This document shows positions 7,607 through 16,081 of a stretch of 64,000 nt of DNA, in pieces (position 1 is the stretch's first letter; each line of letters opens with the position of its first letter). The notes beneath the pieces are model-generated. The model was not told the origin of the DNA. It saw only the letters and a program-made list of their open reading frames with translations, and ran no database searches. Location of the stretch: the NCBI RefSeq assembly GCF_008919445.1, contig NZ_VSLG01000014.1, forward strand, positions 1-64,000, written 5' to 3'. The position numbers and the translations under genes were made by a program. Source of the stretch: Serinicoccus kebangsaanensis. Lineage in GTDB: Bacteria; Actinomycetota; Actinomycetes; Actinomycetales; Dermatophilaceae.

Positions 7607-8770
7607 GTGGAGCCCTCCACGGATGACCCGTCCGTCCTCCTTCCCCTGGGTGCCTCCACCTGGCACCCCGGCGGCGCCGATCTCCCCGGAGTGGTCCACG
7701 CCACCCCCTCGCCCCCCTCGACGGTGCTCCTCATCGGCGACGTGGACCCGGACCAGGTGGGAGGGGCGTTGCGCCGGGCCGGCTGCACCACCGAGTCGGT
7801 GGAGCCGTGGGCGGCGGTCGCGACGGCGGCGACGGCGGGAGCCGTGCGGCTGGCGCTGATCGCCGCCGAGGTCATGGCGCACGGTGAGGGGGAGCGGCTC
7901 GTCGGCGACCTCCGCTCCGTGGTGCCGGGGTTGAGCGTGATCCTGCTCGCCCCGACCGACCAGCTCGACCCCGCGCTGCTGGTCCGCGCCCTCCGTGTCG
8001 GGGTCGCCGACGTGGTGGACCCGGCCGACGTCATCACCCTGTCCTCCTGCGTCGAGCGCTTCCTCCTGGAGTCCCAGAGCGCCGCGGAGCGGGTGCTGGC
8101 CGTGGGTGCCCACCCCGACGATGTCGAGATCGGGTGCGCCGGGGCGCTGCTCGACCATCGACGCCGCGGGGACGACATCGTCATCCTCACCCTCAGCCGC
8201 GGGGCGGTCGGCGGCAACCAGCAGGCCCGCATGGTCGAGGCGGAGGCCGCAGCGGCCCGGATCGGCGCCCGGCTGCTGCTCGGCGACCTCCCGGACACCC
8301 GGATCGATCCGGGGATCGACACCATCAGGCTCATCGAGGCGGTGGTCCGGACGGTGGACCCGACCGTGGTCTACGTCCACTCGCGGCACGACAACCACCA
8401 GGACCACCGGGCGGTCAACACCGCCGTCCTCAGCGCCGTGCGCCAGGTGCCGAGGGTGTATGCCTACCAGTCGCCGTCGTCGTCCAACGACTTCTTCCCG
8501 ACCCGCTACGTCCCGGTCGACGCCGTCATCGCGCAGAAGGTGGAGGTGCTGGCTCTCTTCGAGTCGCAGGGCGAGCGCGCCTACATGGAGCCCGAGGCGG
8601 TCGTCGCCTCCGCCCGCTACTGGGCGCGCGGGCTCGCGCCGCGGGCGCGGTATGCCGAGCCGTTCGAGGTGATCCGCAGCTTCACCCCGGCCCGCTCCGA
8701 GGGCTCGGGCCACGGCAGCGCCGGAGCCGCCGCCTCCGTGTCGCCGCTGCCCGCCGGGGTGCTCCGATGA
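7607..8770 (+). CDS. PIG-L family deacetylase with N-terminal pseudo-receiver domain
   Basis: A 387-residue fusion. Residues about 30-155 look like a response-regulator receiver fold (VLLIGDVDPDQVGGALRRAG and LSVILLAPTDQ) without an obvious phosphoacceptor pattern. Residues about 163-370 are a PIG-L/LmbE zinc deacetylase with AHPDD at 168-172 and HSRHDNHQDHR near 257-266 supplying zinc ligands. Known relatives remove N-acetyl groups from GlcNAc-linked substrates. GTG 7607 has GAGAGGAAG upstream. It is the first gene of a coupled cluster and overlaps the ATP-grasp gene by 4 bp. The fusion suggests regulated or scaffolded deacetylation; this is inference. Confidence 0.8.
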   Translation: MEPSTDDPSVLLPLGASTWHPGGADLPGVVHATPSPPSTVLLIGDVDPDQVGGALRRAGCTTESVEPWAAVATAATAGAVRLALIAAEVMAHGEGERLVGDLRSVVPGLSVILLAPTDQLDPALLVRALRVGVADVVDPADVITLSSCVERFLLESQSAAERVLAVGAHPDDVEIGCAGALLDHRRRGDDIVILTLSRGAVGGNQQARMVEAEAAAARIGARLLLGDLPDTRIDPGIDTIRLIEAVVRTVDPTVVYVHSRHDNHQDHRAVNTAVLSAVRQVPRVYAYQSPSSSNDFFPTRYVPVDAVIAQKVEVLALFESQGERAYMEPEAVVASARYWARGLAPRARYAEPFEVIRSFTPARSEGSGHGSAGAAASVSPLPAGVLR

Positions 8771-9777
8771 CGGGCGGTGGAGCGGAACGCCCCGTCGTCC
8801 TGGTCACCGGCGCCGGTGGGGCGGCCGCGGTGACGCTGCTGGAGGCGCTGGCCGAGGACTACACCGTCGCGGCGGCGGACCTGGACCCGCTGGCGGTCGG
8901 CCTCTACCTCGTCCCGGAGGAGCGGCGGGGTCTGCTCCCCCGCGGGGAGGACGAGTCCTTCGTCGACGAGCTGCTGGACCTGGCCCGCAGGGTCGGTGCC
9001 GGGCTGGTGATCCCGACGGTCGACGTGGAGCTGCTGGCCGTGGCGGCTGCCCGTGGCCGGTTCGCCGACCACGGCATCGAGGTGCTGGTCGAGCGGACCG
9101 AGACGCTGATGACCTGCCTGGACAAGCACGTGCTCATGCAGCACTGCGCCGACCACGTCCGGGTGCCACGCACCGTGCTGTGGGGCGAGCAGGCCACCGC
9201 GGAGCAGGTCCGGGACCTCGGGGAGCCGCTGATCGTCAAGCCCCGGCGTGGCGCCGGCGGCCGCGGCTTCGAGGTGCTGCCGGACGCGCAGGCACTTCGT
9301 CGCCTGCCCAGGGACGGGACCGTCATCGCGCAGGAGCTGCTGCCGGGCGAGGAGTTCTCCATCGACGTGCTGGGGCGTCCGGAGGGCGGGGAGCCGGTGG
9401 CCGCGGTGCCGCGCCGCCGGGACAAGGTGGACTCGGGCATCGCGGTCGCCGGCCGGACGGTCGCCGACCCCGAGCTCGTCGAGATCGGGCGGGCCGTGGC
9501 GCGGGCGATCGGCGTCGTCGGTGTGGTCAACGTGCAGGTGCGACGGGCGGTCGACGGCACCCCGGCCCTGCTCGAGGTCAACCCACGCTTCCCCGGGACC
9601 ATGTCCCTCACCCGGGCCGCCGGGGTCGACATGCCTCGGCTCGCGGTGGGTGCCGTCCTCGGGCGGACGTTGCCGGAGCGGCTGGACTTCACCGAGGTCG
9701 CGGTCGTCCGGCACTGGGCGGACGTCGTCGTCCCCGTGGCCGACTACCCCTTCGCCCCGGAGGCCCGGACCTCGTGA
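8767..9777 (+). CDS. ATP-grasp ligase
   Basis: A 336-residue ATP-grasp enzyme related to CarB/PylC-type ligases that join a carboxylate to an amine through an acyl-phosphate. The N-terminal pre-ATP domain starts PVVLVTGAGGAAAVTLLEAL. The ATP-grasp part has EPLIVKPRRGAGGRGFEVL, AQELLPGEEFSIDVL and the metal-binding LLEVNPRFPG. The ATG overlaps the PIG-L stop and the stop overlaps the PHP gene start. Following a deacetylase, it may acylate an exposed amine, or it may make a cofactor; neither substrate is visible. Confidence 0.8.
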   Translation: MTGGGAERPVVLVTGAGGAAAVTLLEALAEDYTVAAADLDPLAVGLYLVPEERRGLLPRGEDESFVDELLDLARRVGAGLVIPTVDVELLAVAAARGRFADHGIEVLVERTETLMTCLDKHVLMQHCADHVRVPRTVLWGEQATAEQVRDLGEPLIVKPRRGAGGRGFEVLPDAQALRRLPRDGTVIAQELLPGEEFSIDVLGRPEGGEPVAAVPRRRDKVDSGIAVAGRTVADPELVEIGRAVARAIGVVGVVNVQVRRAVDGTPALLEVNPRFPGTMSLTRAAGVDMPRLAVGAVLGRTLPERLDFTEVAVVRHWADVVVPVADYPFAPEARTS

Positions 9778-10478
9778 TCGATCCCGGTGCCGACTGGCAC
9801 ACCCACTCCTCCACCACCGACGGCCAGGACCCGTTGATCGCCATGGTCATCGCCGGCGCCGCCGCCGGCCTGCACACGCTCGGGCTGTCCGACCACGTCC
9901 GTGCCAGCACCACCTGGCTGCCCGACTACGTGCGCGAGGTCCGGACGCTCGCGGGGCGCACGCCGCTGACGCTCCGGTGCGGGGTGGAGGCCAAGATCCT
10001 GGACCGGGCCGGCCGCCTGGACCTGCCCGACGACCTGCCCGAGCTGGACTACGTGCTGGTGGCCGACCACCAGTTCCCGGGTGAGGACGGGCCGGTGCAC
10101 CCCGACCGGGTGCGGGCGCTCCTCGAGGACGGCACCTGGGACGCGGCCGACTGCCTGGACCAGCTGGTCACCGCCACCGCCCTCGCGCTGGCCGCCAGCC
10201 CGGTGCCACCGGTGCTGGCGCACCTCTTCAGCCTGCTGCCGAAGTGCGGTCTGGACGAGGAGCAGCTCGACGACCAGCACCTGGACGCCCTGGCGGACGC
10301 CTGCCTGGCCACCGGCGGCTGGGTCGAGGTCAACGAGAAGTGGCGCTGCCCCGGCGCCCGCACGCTGCGGCACCTGCACCGCCGGGGCGTCACCCTCAGC
10401 GCCGGCAGCGACGCGCACCGCGCCGCCGACGTGGGTCGCTGGGCATACCTCCCGCTCGTCTCCGCGGAGCTCACGTGA
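9774..10478 (+). CDS. PHP-domain metal-dependent hydrolase
   Basis: A 234-residue PHP protein. It begins with DWHTHSSTTDG (the H-x-H metal motif), continues with GLSDHV, LRCGVEAKIL and VADHQFPGEDGPVHP, and ends with the SAGSDAHRAADVG motif. PHP enzymes include histidinol phosphatase and the CpsB/YwqE tyrosine phosphatases of capsule systems, so phosphate-ester hydrolysis is likely. GTG 9774 overlaps the ATP-grasp stop by GTGA. Placement beside a processive glycosyltransferase favours a polysaccharide-related role. Confidence 0.8.
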   Translation: MIDPGADWHTHSSTTDGQDPLIAMVIAGAAAGLHTLGLSDHVRASTTWLPDYVREVRTLAGRTPLTLRCGVEAKILDRAGRLDLPDDLPELDYVLVADHQFPGEDGPVHPDRVRALLEDGTWDAADCLDQLVTATALALAASPVPPVLAHLFSLLPKCGLDEEQLDDQHLDALADACLATGGWVEVNEKWRCPGARTLRHLHRRGVTLSAGSDAHRAADVGRWAYLPLVSAELT

Positions 10479-11950
10479 TCGTGCTGCTGACCGCCCTGGT
10501 CCTCCTCGGTGCCCTCCCGATCATCGTCTCGACCATCGGGTTCCTCATGGTCGCGGGTCACCGGTGGCGGACCCACTACGACGCCGTCGACCCCGAGCTG
10601 GCGCCCCGCGTCGCGGTGCTGGTGCCGGCGTGGAACGAGGCGCCCGTCCTCGAGCACTCGGTGGACCGGATGATGCAGCTGGACTACCCGGCCGACCGGT
10701 TGCGGCTCGTCGTGGTCGACGACGCCAGCACCGACGGCACGCCGCAGCTGCTGGCCGAGGCGGCGCAGCGCCACCCCGGTCGCGTGGTGCCGCTGCGCCG
10801 CGAGCAGGGCGGCCAGGGCAAGGCGCACACCCTGAACCACGGCCTGGAGGTGCTCCTGGCCGAGGACTGGGCGGAGGCGGTGCTCATCACCGACGCGGAC
10901 GTCATCTTCCGCCCCGACGCGATCTCCCGGATGACGCGGCACCTCGCGGACCCCCAGGTCGGTGCGGTCACGGCGTTCATCAGGGAGGCGAGCGAGCCCG
11001 CGACCTGGCTCAACCGCTACATCGGCTACGAGTATGCCGGTGCCCAGCTCGCGGCCCGCCGGGCCCAGAACGTCGTCGGTGCCCAGGCCTGCCTCGCCGG
11101 CGGCGCCCAGCTGCTGAGCCGCGAGAACCTGCAGGCGCTGGGCGGTCGGATCGACGTCACCACCCTCGCCGAGGACACGGTGACCACGCTCAACACCCAG
11201 GTGGCGGGGCGGCGGGTGATCTTCGACCCGCACGCGGAGTGCCTGGCGGAGGAGCCGGCCAGCGTCACCGGGCTGTGGAAGCAGCGGCTGCGGTGGTCCC
11301 GCGGCAACCTGCAGGTGACCAGGCGGTTCCACGACGTCTTCTTCCGGCCCCACCGCGAGCACCACCTGGGCAATGTGTGGTTCGGCCTGCAGTGGTACTG
11401 CACCATGCTGCTGCCCGCCTTCATGATCCTCGCCTCGCTGGCCCTCGTCGTGATGTGGCTGCTGGACTCCGCCAGCGCCTGGCTGGCCTTCCAGGCCTAC
11501 TGGGGCATCAGCGCCCTGGCCTTCATCTTCAGCACCACCTTCACCCTGTTGCTCGACGGCAGCATCGCCCGGCGCAGCTGGGTGCAGGCCGTCACCTTCC
11601 CCGGACTGATCAGCCTGGGTGTGCTCTGCTGGGTGCTGGCGCCCGGTCCGGTCGAGACCGCCGTCTCGGCCCTGGCCGGCGGGGTGGGTCTCGAGACCGG
11701 GCCGGAGACCCGGCGCTGGTTCGAGCTCGCGGTCTATCTGTGGACGTCGCTGAGCATGCTCGCCGCCTGGCTGGTCTACCGGATCGACAAGGCCCGCCCG
11801 GGCAGCTGGCCGGTCGCCCCGCTCCTGGTCCTGGTCGGCTACGGACCGCTGCTGTGCGCCATCACCTTCGCCGCCTACGTCGCCCAGGCGCGCGGCGCGG
11901 CCACCACCTGGGACAAGACGGAGAAGACGGGCAAGGTGACGCTGTCATGA
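10475..11950 (+). CDS. membrane glycosyltransferase family 2 (cellulose/PNAG-synthase-like)
   Basis: A 491-residue GT2 synthase. There is one membrane segment at residues 1-25, a catalytic domain with VVVDDAS near 78, ITDADV near 143 and KQRLRW near 268 (the Q-x-x-R-W motif of processive synthases), then four to five membrane segments from about 295 to 480. This plan matches BcsA, IcaA/PgaC and hyaluronan synthases, which polymerise and export a glycan. GTG 10475 overlaps the PHP stop. A tiny membrane protein follows directly, as IcaD follows IcaA in PNAG systems. The sugar cannot be deduced. Confidence 0.85.
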   Translation: MIVLLTALVLLGALPIIVSTIGFLMVAGHRWRTHYDAVDPELAPRVAVLVPAWNEAPVLEHSVDRMMQLDYPADRLRLVVVDDASTDGTPQLLAEAAQRHPGRVVPLRREQGGQGKAHTLNHGLEVLLAEDWAEAVLITDADVIFRPDAISRMTRHLADPQVGAVTAFIREASEPATWLNRYIGYEYAGAQLAARRAQNVVGAQACLAGGAQLLSRENLQALGGRIDVTTLAEDTVTTLNTQVAGRRVIFDPHAECLAEEPASVTGLWKQRLRWSRGNLQVTRRFHDVFFRPHREHHLGNVWFGLQWYCTMLLPAFMILASLALVVMWLLDSASAWLAFQAYWGISALAFIFSTTFTLLLDGSIARRSWVQAVTFPGLISLGVLCWVLAPGPVETAVSALAGGVGLETGPETRRWFELAVYLWTSLSMLAAWLVYRIDKARPGSWPVAPLLVLVGYGPLLCAITFAAYVAQARGAATTWDKTEKTGKVTLS

Positions 11951-12081
11951 CGGAGCACGGCGACGACGACCGCCAGCTGAGCGCCGACGTGCGCACGGAG
12001 AGGTGGGTGCTGTGGAAGGGAGTGCTGGCGATGGTCCTGGTCCTGGTGGTGGCCTACGCACGTCAGCGGTGGTGGGTGTGA
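11947..12081 (+). CDS. 44-residue single-span membrane peptide
   Basis: A short coding region with ATG overlapping the GT2 stop (ATGA) and its own stop overlapping the next start (GTGA). The first half is charged (EHGDDDRQLSADVRTERW); the second is one membrane helix GVLAMVLVLVVAYARQRWWV. Its coupling on both sides argues that it is real. It may be a small accessory subunit of the synthase, analogous in place to IcaD/PgaD, though no sequence similarity can be claimed. Confidence 0.65.
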   Translation: MTEHGDDDRQLSADVRTERWVLWKGVLAMVLVLVVAYARQRWWV

Positions 12082-13898
12082 GGCGCCGGATGATCGGCGC
12101 CCGGCTCGCTCCGGCGCTGCGCACCGCCCTCGTGGCGGGTCTCACCCTGGTCCTCACCGTCCCCCTGGCCGGGGGCCCGGCCCAGGCGCAGGGGTCCTCG
12201 CCGCAGGAGACGCCCGCCCACGACGCCGCGGCCTGGGCGTGGGTGCGCGGCCAGCTCGGCTCCGACACGCCGGTCACCACGCCGTCCACGATCACCGCGG
12301 ACGAGGCATACCCGGACGCGTGGACCGGTCCCGTCTCCGGCACCTTCGAGCTCGACGGTGTGACGCCACCGGGGCAGGTGGCGCAGACCCCCATCGAGGT
12401 CGACGAGGCGCCGGACCCCGACGAGCAGGGGGTGCTGCACGGGCAGGTGGGCGTGCCGCCCTCCCCGGGACGGTGGATCGTGGACGTCGTCCGCAGGACG
12501 CCCGGCGGGGAGGTCTCCGCCCAGCTGCAGACCCTGGTGGACCCGTCCGGGAGCTTCAGCGTCGACCTCGCTGCGGCAGCGCCGGGGTCCGGGCCGTGGG
12601 GGCTGCGGCTGCTGGACGCGCACGCCGGGTATGCCCAGAACGGCGAGACCTGGCCCGCCGCCGCGGTCTACGAGCACCTGGAGGTCCAGCTCTGGGTGGT
12701 CACCGACGCCGCCTACCACGTGGGCACCGTCGCGGCCAGGGTCGACGGCACGTTCGCGCTGCCCGACAGCCGGCCCGGGGCCAAGGTCCTCCGGCTCGTC
12801 GACGGGCGCAGCGGCGCGGTGCTGGCGGAGGCCGCCCCGGACACCGGGCTGGTGCGGTCGTTCGCGGTCCCGGTCGGTCACCCGTTGCACGGACGCACCT
12901 ACACCTACGACCAGGCGCTGGCGCTGCTCACGGCGCTCTCGGTCGGCGACGAGCAGACCGCCCGACGGCTGGGTGTCGGCCTGCTGTCGCTGCAGCTCGA
13001 CGCCGGGGCCCAGCGCGGCGGCCTGGTCAGCTCGTCCGCCACGTTGGCGCCCGGGGCCGCGGTGGAGGAGCTGCGGACCGGCATCCACGGCGTCGGCACC
13101 TACGCGCTGCTGCGCTGGCTGGGCGAGCTCGACGCGCAGGACCCGCTCCGGCCCGAGGTCGAGGCGGGGGCGACCTGGGCTGTGGCCTGGCTGATGGACC
13201 AGCAGGTGCACCAGGGCGCACTCGCGGGACTGGTGACGGGCGGGCACGGGCAGCACGGCCCGGGAGGCTTCGACCCAGGGGCCGGCCTGACGTGGGCCTC
13301 GACCGAGCACAACCTCGACGCCTGGCACGCGCTCGACCTCGCCTCGACGACGCTCGGGGCAGGGTCGGCGACCGCTGCCGGTGCCGCCGCGGACCGGCTG
13401 GAGACCGCCGTCATGGACCTGCTCTGGGAGCCCTCGACCGGAGGCTTCCTCCAGGGACGCAGCCCGGAGGGGCCGGACGCCACCCGCGCGCTGGACGTGG
13501 ACTCGTGGGGGGCGATCTGGCTGCAGGCCACCGGCCGGCAGAGCCAGGCCGCGTCGGCGCTCGCGCGCACGACCGACCTGGCCTCGAGCCACGCCGGGCG
13601 GACGGGGTATGCCCCGCACCTGGTGGCAGATCCCCTCGTCTGGACCGAGGGGAGCGCCGGCGTCGCGCTGGCCGAGCTGCGCACGGGTGACCCGCAGGGC
13701 GCCGGGAGCACGCTGGCGGGGCTGGGCCCGGCCGCACCCGACGGTGCCCGACCCGGCGCCACGCGGGACGCCCCCGAGGTCTCGATGACGACCGCGCCCG
13801 CGGTGGCCGCCGTGACCTGGGTGCTGCTGACCGAGCAGGCGCTGGCCGGGCGACCCCACATCTGGGACACCTCCGCACCGACAGGAGCGAGTGACTGA
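12078..13898 (+). CDS. secreted six-hairpin-glycosidase-like protein
   Basis: A 606-residue exported protein. It starts with an Arg-rich region (RRRMIGARLAPALR) and a hydrophobic stretch ending in PAQAQG, a signal peptide with an A-x-A cleavage site. Residues about 30-290 are beta-rich; about 300-590 have repeated helical-hairpin motifs such as TEHNLDAWHAL (~410), DVDSWGAIWLQ (~473) and WTEGSAGVALAEL (~522), typical of alpha/alpha-toroid glycosidase-like proteins. GTG 12078 overlaps the preceding stop. It probably binds or trims the glycan made by the cluster outside the membrane. Catalytic residues were not identified. Confidence 0.7.
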   Translation: MRRRMIGARLAPALRTALVAGLTLVLTVPLAGGPAQAQGSSPQETPAHDAAAWAWVRGQLGSDTPVTTPSTITADEAYPDAWTGPVSGTFELDGVTPPGQVAQTPIEVDEAPDPDEQGVLHGQVGVPPSPGRWIVDVVRRTPGGEVSAQLQTLVDPSGSFSVDLAAAAPGSGPWGLRLLDAHAGYAQNGETWPAAAVYEHLEVQLWVVTDAAYHVGTVAARVDGTFALPDSRPGAKVLRLVDGRSGAVLAEAAPDTGLVRSFAVPVGHPLHGRTYTYDQALALLTALSVGDEQTARRLGVGLLSLQLDAGAQRGGLVSSSATLAPGAAVEELRTGIHGVGTYALLRWLGELDAQDPLRPEVEAGATWAVAWLMDQQVHQGALAGLVTGGHGQHGPGGFDPGAGLTWASTEHNLDAWHALDLASTTLGAGSATAAGAAADRLETAVMDLLWEPSTGGFLQGRSPEGPDATRALDVDSWGAIWLQATGRQSQAASALARTTDLASSHAGRTGYAPHLVADPLVWTEGSAGVALAELRTGDPQGAGSTLAGLGPAAPDGARPGATRDAPEVSMTTAPAVAAVTWVLLTEQALAGRPHIWDTSAPTGASD

Positions 13899-14638
13899 TG
13901 CCCTACAGCCAACCGCGGGGATATCGCCTTCCCAGCAGTCTGCGGCTGCCGCTGCTCGCCCGCTGGCTGGAGCAGTACGGCTGGCCCACCTGGCGGACCG
14001 AGGTCGTGTCCACCCTCGCCGCGGTCTGCCACGAGCTGCTCGTCACGGGAAGGCCCGACGAGGTCTACGCGCGACTGTCGCACGACCAGGTGTCGCGCGC
14101 CGACCTGCCGCTGAGCACCGGCGGACGCGACTCGGTGATCACCCAGGCGGCCGAGTTCATCGACGTGGCGCACGGGCTGATGGCGATGCCGTCCGCCCGT
14201 CCCGTCTCCCCGTCGCTGGACCTGCGGTGCCAGGCCCAGTTCATGGACGACCCGGATGACCCCGAGGGCCCGTGGACCTACGTGCTCTTCGGGACCCAGC
14301 GCGCCGTCCTGCACCAGGCCTTCCTCGACATGGAGGGTGTCGAGGCCTACCCGGTGGAGGCCGGTGCGAGCCCGGAGGAGGACGCACCCGACCGGGCCGC
14401 CGTCTGGGACCGGGTGCTGGCGCCCTATGCCCGGTTCATGCCGCTGTCGGTCTCCGCTCCCGAGCCGCAGGTGCTCTTCGACATCGTGGAGTCGCGACGC
14501 CAGGGCCCGGAGCAGGACGAGGTGCTGGCGGCCGAGGGCAAGGTCACGATCAGCGCCGTCGTCGAGGCCTGCGCGCGGCTGGGCACGGGGGAGGCGGACG
14601 GCATGCGGGAGCGGCTGCTGGCGCCCGCACCGGGCTAG
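13898..14638 (+). CDS. conserved-looking protein of unknown function, last gene of the glycan cluster
   Basis: A 246-residue soluble protein whose ATG shares its A with the stop of the preceding gene (TGATG). It has no signal peptide or membrane segment. Helical N-terminal half (LARWLEQYGWPTWRTEVVST), a central DLRCQAQFMDDPDDP stretch, and an acidic C-terminal half. I do not recognise a family. The tight coupling makes it part of the same transcription unit, perhaps a regulator or assembly factor; nothing in the sequence decides this. Confidence 0.7.
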   Translation: MPYSQPRGYRLPSSLRLPLLARWLEQYGWPTWRTEVVSTLAAVCHELLVTGRPDEVYARLSHDQVSRADLPLSTGGRDSVITQAAEFIDVAHGLMAMPSARPVSPSLDLRCQAQFMDDPDDPEGPWTYVLFGTQRAVLHQAFLDMEGVEAYPVEAGASPEEDAPDRAAVWDRVLAPYARFMPLSVSAPEPQVLFDIVESRRQGPEQDEVLAAEGKVTISAVVEACARLGTGEADGMRERLLAPAPG

Positions 14639-14658
14639 CGACCCGACCGCCGACCGAC

Positions 14659-14686
14659 TCGACAGCGCTTACATCCCCGGTAGTGT
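14659..14686 (+). promoter_or_regulatory. promoter of the M20 peptidase gene, probably leaderless
   Basis: TCGACA at 14659-14664 and TAGTGT at 14681-14686 are separated by 16 bp, and the ATG at 14694 begins 8 bp after the -10 box. No ribosome-binding site precedes the ATG, so the transcript probably starts at or next to the initiation codon. Confidence 0.5.
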
Positions 14687-14693
14687 GACGCAG

Positions 14694-16043
14694 ATGCAGC
14701 ACGAGACCCCGCCGATCTCGACCGCCTTCCTCGATCACCTCGAGGCCCAGACCCGTGCCACCGTCGCCGCCTCGACCCCACCCGAGAGCCCGTTCGCGGG
14801 TGCGCCCCAGGGCGCCCTGGACCGGCTCACCGAGGGGGTCGAGCAGAGCCGGGACGACCTCGTCGGCGTGGTCCGGCAGCTGCACGCCGACCCCGAGCTC
14901 GCCTACGAGGAGCACCGGTCCGCGGCGCTGCTGGCCGAGCTGATCACCGAGCGCACCGGCATACCCGTCGAGGTGGGGGCGCACGGCGTGGCCACCGCGC
15001 TGCGCGCCGAGACCGCCACCCCCGGGTTCGACCCGGAGAGGCACCGGACCGTCGCGGTGCTGAGCGAGTACGACGCGCTGCCCGGCATCGGCCACGCGTG
15101 CGGCCACAACGTCATCGCCGCGACCGGGGTCGGGGCCTTCGTCGCGCTCGCCGGCCTGATCGCCGACGGCTCCAGCGAGGTCGAGGGTCGCGTCGTCTTC
15201 CTCGGCACGCCCGCCGAGGAGGGGCACACCGGCAAGGAGGTGATGGCTCGCGGCGGCGCCTGGGAGGGGCTGGACGCGGCCGTGATGACGCACCCGTTCG
15301 GGTATGACGTGGTCGACACCCTCTTCATCGGCCGTCGGCTGCTCCGCGCCACCTACACCGGTCACCCGGCGCACGCGTCGGCCCAGCCGTTCCAGGGCCG
15401 CAACGCCCTCGACGCCGCCGCCCTGGCCTACCAGGGCATCGGCCTGCTGCGCCAGCAGATGCCGCCGTCGGACCGCGTGCACGCCGTCATCACCGAGGGT
15501 GGCACCCGTCCCTCGATCATCACCGGCAGCGCGACCATGCAGCTCTACGTCCGCTCCGCCTACCCGGAGACCCTCGTCGACCTCTCCGGTCGGGTGGAGC
15601 GCATCATGCAGGGTGCGGCGATGATGACCGACACCTCGGTCGAGCTGGAGTGGGACCACTACCCACCCTCGCTGCCGGTCCGGGGCAACGCCGCGCTCGG
15701 CGGCCGCTGGGTGCGCAGCCTGGGGGAGCGGGGCCGCCCGGTGCTGCCCGCGGGCACGGTGCCGGACGTGCTGGCCGGCTCCACCGACTTCGGCAACGTC
15801 AGCGTGCGGGTGCCGGGCATCCACCCCATGATCGCGATCGCCGGCCCGGACGCCGCGCTGCACACCGAGGAGTTCGCCGCCGCCGCGGCCACCGAGGCGG
15901 CCGAGCGGGCCGCCGTGGACGGGGCGGTCGGCCTGGCGCACACCGCGTGGGACTTCCTCGCCGACGACGAGCTCGCCCGGGCGGCGCGCGAGGAGTTCGA
16001 GCAGGCCGGCGGCGCCCTCGACCCGGCCACCTACTTCGACTGA
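14694..16043 (+). CDS. M20D-family amidohydrolase (AbgA/AbgB-like)
   Basis: A 449-residue zinc amidohydrolase of the M20D group, which hydrolyses N-acyl amino acids or aminobenzoyl-glutamate-like amides. Key motifs: GHACGHN near residues 133-139 (metal ligands), PAEEGHTGK near 172 (catalytic Glu pair) and the dimerisation segment ATYTGHPAHASAQP. It is directly followed by an AbgT transporter, the same pairing as in the aminobenzoyl-glutamate utilisation operon, so the pair probably imports and cleaves such amides. GTG 14685 is an alternative start. Confidence 0.85.
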   Translation: MQHETPPISTAFLDHLEAQTRATVAASTPPESPFAGAPQGALDRLTEGVEQSRDDLVGVVRQLHADPELAYEEHRSAALLAELITERTGIPVEVGAHGVATALRAETATPGFDPERHRTVAVLSEYDALPGIGHACGHNVIAATGVGAFVALAGLIADGSSEVEGRVVFLGTPAEEGHTGKEVMARGGAWEGLDAAVMTHPFGYDVVDTLFIGRRLLRATYTGHPAHASAQPFQGRNALDAAALAYQGIGLLRQQMPPSDRVHAVITEGGTRPSIITGSATMQLYVRSAYPETLVDLSGRVERIMQGAAMMTDTSVELEWDHYPPSLPVRGNAALGGRWVRSLGERGRPVLPAGTVPDVLAGSTDFGNVSVRVPGIHPMIAIAGPDAALHTEEFAAAAATEAAERAAVDGAVGLAHTAWDFLADDELARAAREEFEQAGGALDPATYFD

Positions 16044-16081
16044 CCGGCACCGCCCGCGGACCACGACCGACCGGAGGATCC

